Shown here: positions 33,447-36,989 of the stretch, piece by piece
Numbering within the stretch: the stretch's first letter is position 1
Layout: each line of letters starts with the position of its first letter
Assembly (NCBI GenBank): GCA_026552855.1
Contig: JAPMTX010000156.1
Location: 1-36,989 of the forward strand
Source: Candidatus Methanoperedens sp.
GTDB lineage: Archaea > Halobacteriota > Methanosarcinia > Methanosarcinales > Methanoperedenaceae
Length of the DNA stretch: 36,989 nucleotides
Reading direction: 5' to 3'
Notes under the pieces: generated by a model
Database searches by the model: none
Told to the model about the DNA's origin: nothing
Seen by the model: only the letters and a program-made list of their open reading frames with translations
Program-made: the position numbers and the translations under genes

Positions 33447-34766
33447 ATGCCTGATATCGCTTTTCAGATTCTGTTCATTATTTTACTTATCATTGCCAAC
33501 GGCATATTTTCTATGTCCGAGATTGCCATAGTTTCTGCACGGAAAGCGCGGCTCAAGCAGTTGGCTAACGAGGGTAATGCGAAGGCCGCCGCCGCTTTAG
33601 AGCTTGCGAATTCACCTAACCGTTTGTTATCTACTGTCCAGATTGGCATTACGCTCATCGGCATACTGGCAGGCGTGGTAGGCGGGGCGACAATAGCCGA
33701 AGAACTGGCAGTACATCTTAGCTCTATATCCCTGCTTGCGCCCTACAGTAGAGCCGTTGCTCTGGTTATCGTGGTTTTAGGCATTACGTACCTTACACTG
33801 GTTATCGGTGAACTTGTACCCAAAAGGCTTGCACTGCATAATGCAGAACGTATAGCCTGTATTATGGCAAATCCGATGCGCACATTATCCGTGATCGCCT
33901 CCCCTGTTGTTTACTTTCTGAGTATTTCCACGGATGCAGTGCTCAGGATACTGGGGATACGACCGGTAGCTGAGCCGCCGGTCACAGAAGAAGAGATAAA
34001 TATCCTGATCGAGCAGGGCATGAAAGCCGGAACATTCGAGAAAGCAGAGCGGGATATGGTGGAACATGTGTTCCGCCTGGGCGACCTAAGGGTCGGTGCG
34101 CTGATGACGCCTCGGACAGAGATCGTCTGGCTTGATATTGACGAGCCTCAGGAGGAGATACGCCGGAAGATAGCAGAGAGTGTTCATTCCCGCTACCCGG
34201 TGGGCCAGGGTAGCCTTGATAATATCCTGGGCATAGTGCAGGTTAAAGATATGTTGAGCCTCAATATGGCAGGTAAGCCGTTTGACCTTAAAGCAGTCCT
34301 GAGGCGCCCGCTGTTTGTGCCTGAGAGTACGCATGCACTAAAAGTTCTGGAGTTATTTAAGAAATCAGGCATACATATCTCCCTGGTGGTGGATGAGTAC
34401 GGCAGCATTCAGGGGTTAATAACACTCAACGACATCCTGGAAGAGATCGTCGGTGATATACCCTCTGTAGAAGAATTGGCTGAGCCGATGGCTGTGCAGC
34501 GCGAGGACGGCTCGTGGCTGCTGGACGGAATGCTGCCTGTAAGTGATTTCAAAGATATATTCCATATCGCAAAGCTGCCGGGGGAGGGTATCTACCAGAC
34601 GTTAGGCGGCTTCGTACTGATGCATATGGGACGCATCCCCTCTGTCGGCAACAGCTTTGAGTGGAACGGGCTGCGCTTTGAGGTAGTGGACATGGATAAG
34701 AACAGGGTGGATAAGGTACTGGTTATGCCTGTTCGAAAGGCTCCACCTGCTCAAAAAACTAAATAA
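33447..34766 (+). CDS. CNNM/CorC-type (HlyC/CorC) transporter with CBS pair
   Basis: A 439-aa membrane protein. Residues 1-190 are the DUF21/CNNM domain with about four spans, including FSMSEIAIVSARKARLKQLA and VIGELVPKRLALHNAE. Then come two CBS motifs (about 205-330: MTPRTEIVWLDIDEPQEEI, and SLVVDEYGSIQGLITLNDIL) and a C-terminal CorC_HlyC domain (about 350-430: DGSWLLDGMLPVSDF, GGFVLMHMGRIPSVG). Members mediate Na+-coupled Mg2+ efflux or sense Mg2+ with ATP through the CBS pair. Being divergent from corA suggests paired influx and efflux of Mg2+. ATG 33447 is followed by MPDIAFQILFIILLIIANG, the first membrane span. Confidence 0.92.
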   Translation: MPDIAFQILFIILLIIANGIFSMSEIAIVSARKARLKQLANEGNAKAAAALELANSPNRLLSTVQIGITLIGILAGVVGGATIAEELAVHLSSISLLAPYSRAVALVIVVLGITYLTLVIGELVPKRLALHNAERIACIMANPMRTLSVIASPVVYFLSISTDAVLRILGIRPVAEPPVTEEEINILIEQGMKAGTFEKAERDMVEHVFRLGDLRVGALMTPRTEIVWLDIDEPQEEIRRKIAESVHSRYPVGQGSLDNILGIVQVKDMLSLNMAGKPFDLKAVLRRPLFVPESTHALKVLELFKKSGIHISLVVDEYGSIQGLITLNDILEEIVGDIPSVEELAEPMAVQREDGSWLLDGMLPVSDFKDIFHIAKLPGEGIYQTLGGFVLMHMGRIPSVGNSFEWNGLRFEVVDMDKNRVDKVLVMPVRKAPPAQKTK

Positions 34767-34814
34767 AAATCAATAGCGGCAGCGATTTTTTAACACGGAG
34801 CCGCCGGGAAAAGG

Positions 34815-34822
34815 TTTATATA
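34815..34822 (+). promoter_or_regulatory. TATA box of phaC
   Basis: TTTATATA preceded by GGGAAAAGG is a near-consensus archaeal BRE/TATA pair centred about 33 bp before the phaC ATG. Transcription would begin near 34844, leaving a leader of only 8-10 nt that includes AGGCGA. Confidence 0.6.
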
Positions 34823-34851
34823 TTCTGGAATGATGTGGAATAGGCGAAGCT

Positions 34852-35925
34852 ATGAACATACTCGATTTAACAGAAGATACCAGAAGATGCATGAAAGGAA
34901 TGAAAATACTATTAGAACATCCTGCTGAGATCTCGGTTGGAACAACGCTCTCAAAGGTGGTCTACAGCGAAGATAAGATGAGGCTTCTGCACTATATTCC
35001 CGCAGTAGAGAGACCGCACCCGGTCCCGGTACTTATAGTGTATGCGCTTGTGAACCGCTATTATATCCTGGACCTCCAGCCTGATAAAAGCGTGATAAAG
35101 AAAATGCTGGCTGAGGGTTTTGATGTATATATTATCGACTGGGGTTATCCCTCAGGCTCAGACAGGTATCTCACTCTTGATGACTATGTGAACGGCTATA
35201 TAGACCGGGCCGTGGACAGGATCAGGGAGATATCAGGCATGGATAAGATAACGCTGCTGGGCGTATGCCAGGGAGGCACGCTCTCTACCATGTACGCCTC
35301 GCTGCATCCGGAGAAGCTGAAGAACCTTGTCGCTCTTGTCACGCCTGTGAATTTTGATACGGATAAAGGGCTACTTAACATCTGGGCAAAGAGCATGGAT
35401 ATCGACAGAATAGTGGATTGCTACGGTATTGTGCCTGGAGACATGCTGAACACCGGGTTTTTGCTCACAGACCCGTTCAGGCTCATGATCGATAAGTATG
35501 TGGGAATGTTCGACCGCATCGAATGCAAGTCAGATGAAGCCTGCAGGCTCAGGAACGAAGAGACCATCAGGAACTTTCTTCGGATGGAGAAATGGATATT
35601 TGACAGCCCTGGTCAGGCGGGTGAGGCATACAGGCAGTTCATGAAGGACTGCTACCAGAAGAACCTGCTCATCAGGAACGAGATGCGGCTCAATGGAAAA
35701 AAGGTCGACCTCAGGAACATAACCATGCCCCTGCTCAACGTCATGGCAGAGACCGACCACCTCGTCCCTAATGAAGCCAGCATCCCGCTGACCGATGCAG
35801 TATCGAGCACGGATAAGGAGACGCTCATCTTCCCGACAGGGCACATAGGTATATTCGTGGGCTCAAAATCACAGAGAGAGGTCGTGCCGAAGATCGCTAC
35901 TTGGCTTAAGCCGAGGTCGGGATGA
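34852..35925 (+). CDS. phaC: Class III polyhydroxyalkanoate synthase subunit PhaC
   Basis: Polymerises (R)-3-hydroxyacyl-CoA into polyhydroxyalkanoate storage granules. The 357-aa alpha/beta hydrolase has the lipase-like box G-V-C139-Q-G-G, in which Cys is the nucleophile, D302 in ETDHLVP and H331 in TGHIGIF, completing the triad. The length (about 355) is that of class III PhaC, which needs a PhaE partner; class I/II enzymes are near 560-600 aa. No phaE, phaA/B or phasin gene is in the window. It is monocistronic under a strong TATA box. PHA formation is known from Ca. Methanoperedens, which supports the proposed host. Confidence 0.93.
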   Translation: MNILDLTEDTRRCMKGMKILLEHPAEISVGTTLSKVVYSEDKMRLLHYIPAVERPHPVPVLIVYALVNRYYILDLQPDKSVIKKMLAEGFDVYIIDWGYPSGSDRYLTLDDYVNGYIDRAVDRIREISGMDKITLLGVCQGGTLSTMYASLHPEKLKNLVALVTPVNFDTDKGLLNIWAKSMDIDRIVDCYGIVPGDMLNTGFLLTDPFRLMIDKYVGMFDRIECKSDEACRLRNEETIRNFLRMEKWIFDSPGQAGEAYRQFMKDCYQKNLLIRNEMRLNGKKVDLRNITMPLLNVMAETDHLVPNEASIPLTDAVSSTDKETLIFPTGHIGIFVGSKSQREVVPKIATWLKPRSG

Positions 35926-35967
35926 GAGCCTGAACAGATGTTGTTAACTTAAGTAGATTTAACAACT

Positions 35968-36024
35968 AACTCGTACGAACTCACAACGAACTCAACCCGG
36001 CTCATCATCGAGTTCGTACGAGTT
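35968..36024. repeat. Perfect 15-bp inverted repeat with ACGAACT copies
   Basis: AACTCGTACGAACTC (35968-35982) and GAGTTCGTACGAGTT (36010-36024) are exact reverse complements separated by 27 bp, each containing the 8-bp palindrome TCGTACGA. Further copies of ACGAACT occur at about 35987-35993 and 36029-36036. It lies between convergent phaC and the truncated ATPase gene. It may be a hairpin terminator, a regulator-binding array or the edge of an integrated element. Confidence 0.65.
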
Positions 36025-36072
36025 TATAAACGAACTATGAAGCGTTATGAACTTATGTAGAGCTAATAAGTC

Positions 36073-36933
36073 CTAATTATTAAGGTGGTAGAGTTCATCT
36101 GCAATCTTACTTGAGTCATACTCTACATTTGCACCAACAATGCCATCTTTATTACTTACTATATAGCTCCTGAATAACTTTTTTTGTTCCTCTTCGTCAT
36201 CAAAACTATTTTTACCATCTAAAGCAAAACCCACAAAAGCAACATGGCTATGGGTGGTGATGAATAGTTGTATTCTATTTTTCTTTGCAAGGTCAATCAT
36301 GTGCACAGCAAGCTTTCTTAATGCTTTCGGATGCTGGAACATCTCTATTTCCTCGATAAAAATAGCACTATCAGCAGAAAGTTCTAAGGTCGATAGAATA
36401 CCCAATGCTCTTTGCATTCCATCGCCCTGGAAATCCGAAAAAATTCTTTCATTGCCGAGTGCTACTCTTTTATCTTGATAATTTTCCCGCCTTGGTATGA
36501 ATTCGTAATCAAAATTTCCATAGATATCTGACATTCTCTCAATTAGGTCCGCTTCAGATTTATATTTGGTTTTTATACCACCTAATAGTTTATCTAACTT
36601 AGTTGTGAATTCGCTCTTCCTGATAGTTGAGGAGAACATCATTGCATTATTACTATAGCTATCAATCTCTTTCCCCAAATTCTTTATATAAAAATGTTCA
36701 TAGACTCCATTTTCACTATAAGTTGCTAAGTAGGTGGTACCTTTGTCATTCTCAAAGCAAGAGTACAACCGCCCTTCTTCTATTTTCTTATCTTCTGATA
36801 CCACTATTGGAATCTCAGCTATAGAAAACGACACTGAATGATTAGAGCCGTTGTTATACAATAACTTCACGTCAGCCTTAGAATTATCATCGTGACCGTA
36901 AAATATCTCATATGATGATACTTTACGTTCCAC
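36073..36933 (-). pseudogene. C-terminal part of an AAA/OLD-type ATPase, P-loop missing
   Basis: 286 codons of an AAA_15/AAA_21-like ATP-binding protein. Present are a signature-like FQGDGMQRALGIL (168-180), a Walker B region IFIEEIEMFQHP (191-202) and the switch histidine stretch LFITTHSHVAF (223-233). The Walker A P-loop domain that should precede residue 1 is absent: upstream in the same frame a stop lies at 36979-36981, only 15 codons before the GTG at 36933, and no SD is seen. It is therefore an N-terminally truncated or frameshifted gene, unless a separate start lies beyond the window. Such ATPases are often parts of defence or phage-related modules. It is AT-richer than neighbouring genes, consistent with transfer. 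Confidence 0.65.
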
Positions 36934-36989
36934 CCTCTCTTTTATAACTGGAATTAAAGAAGGAGTTGGACTGCGCCCTCAAAGTGGAC

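Overview
The window looks like chromosomal DNA from a methane-metabolising archaeon of the Methanosarcinales type, most plausibly an anaerobic methanotroph of the Ca. Methanoperedens (ANME-2d) group. Seen directly: a seven-gene run encoding the MCR-activation ATPase A2 (AtwA) and methanogenesis marker proteins 3, 6, 5, 15, 17 and 7; a heterodisulfide reductase HdrC-HdrB pair; archaeal ribosomal protein S6e; a secreted two-copper-site protein ending in a PEF-CTERM-like sorting tail; TATA-type promoters, several apparently leaderless; and frequent TTG/GTG starts with good Shine-Dalgarno sites. The class III PHA synthase gene at 34.9 kb fits Methanoperedens better than Methanosarcina, but the genus assignment is inference.

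Layout. 0.5-3.4 kb: a three-gene ABC-2 export operon ending in a secreted S-layer-type protein. 3.5-5.7 kb: a DUF255 thioredoxin/glycosidase-fold protein preceded by alternative hairpins and a 35-codon ORF. 5.7-8.4 kb: S6e, a ferritin-like protein, a 750-bp gene-free stretch with degenerate repeats and inverted repeats, then PRPP synthetase. 8.4-9.9 kb: the cupredoxin-CHRD-cupredoxin protein. 10.2-17.1 kb: the MCR activation operon, tightly packed with several overlaps. 17.1-19.0 kb: a small islet of regulators and toxin-antitoxin-like genes (winged-helix protein, ribbon-helix-helix protein, a 51-aa highly charged protein, HicA/HicB). 19.2-20.5 kb: hdrCB. 20.6-27.9 kb: a cation-transport block (P2-type ATPase divergent from a CaCA exchanger, a DUF1646 transporter, a tandem Usp protein, a CPA1 antiporter), then a membrane-anchored winged-helix regulator. 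28.8-30.0 kb: an insertion sequence with visible terminal inverted repeats. 30.1-35.9 kb: a DUF1614 membrane protein, a 27-codon ORF coupled to an unrecognised 395-aa protein, a remnant of a sodium:neurotransmitter symporter gene, CorA, a CNNM/CorC-type protein and PhaC. The right edge carries a P-loop-less fragment of an AAA/OLD-type ATPase behind a 15-bp perfect inverted repeat.

How the genes work together. The marker-protein operon is expected to perform ATP-dependent reductive activation of the Ni(I) cofactor F430 of methyl-coenzyme M reductase. HdrCB recycles the CoM-S-S-CoB heterodisulfide of the same pathway. The secreted copper protein could take part in extracellular electron or copper handling. 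The block between 20 and 35 kb is rich in Ca2+, Mg2+ and Na+/H+ transport genes. No rRNA, tRNA or CRISPR array was recognised. The best candidates for something undescribed are the SD-equipped tiny ORFs (27, 35 and 51 aa), the operon partners of the MCR activation complex whose roles are open (Mmp5, Mmp6, Mmp15), and the structured intergenic elements.
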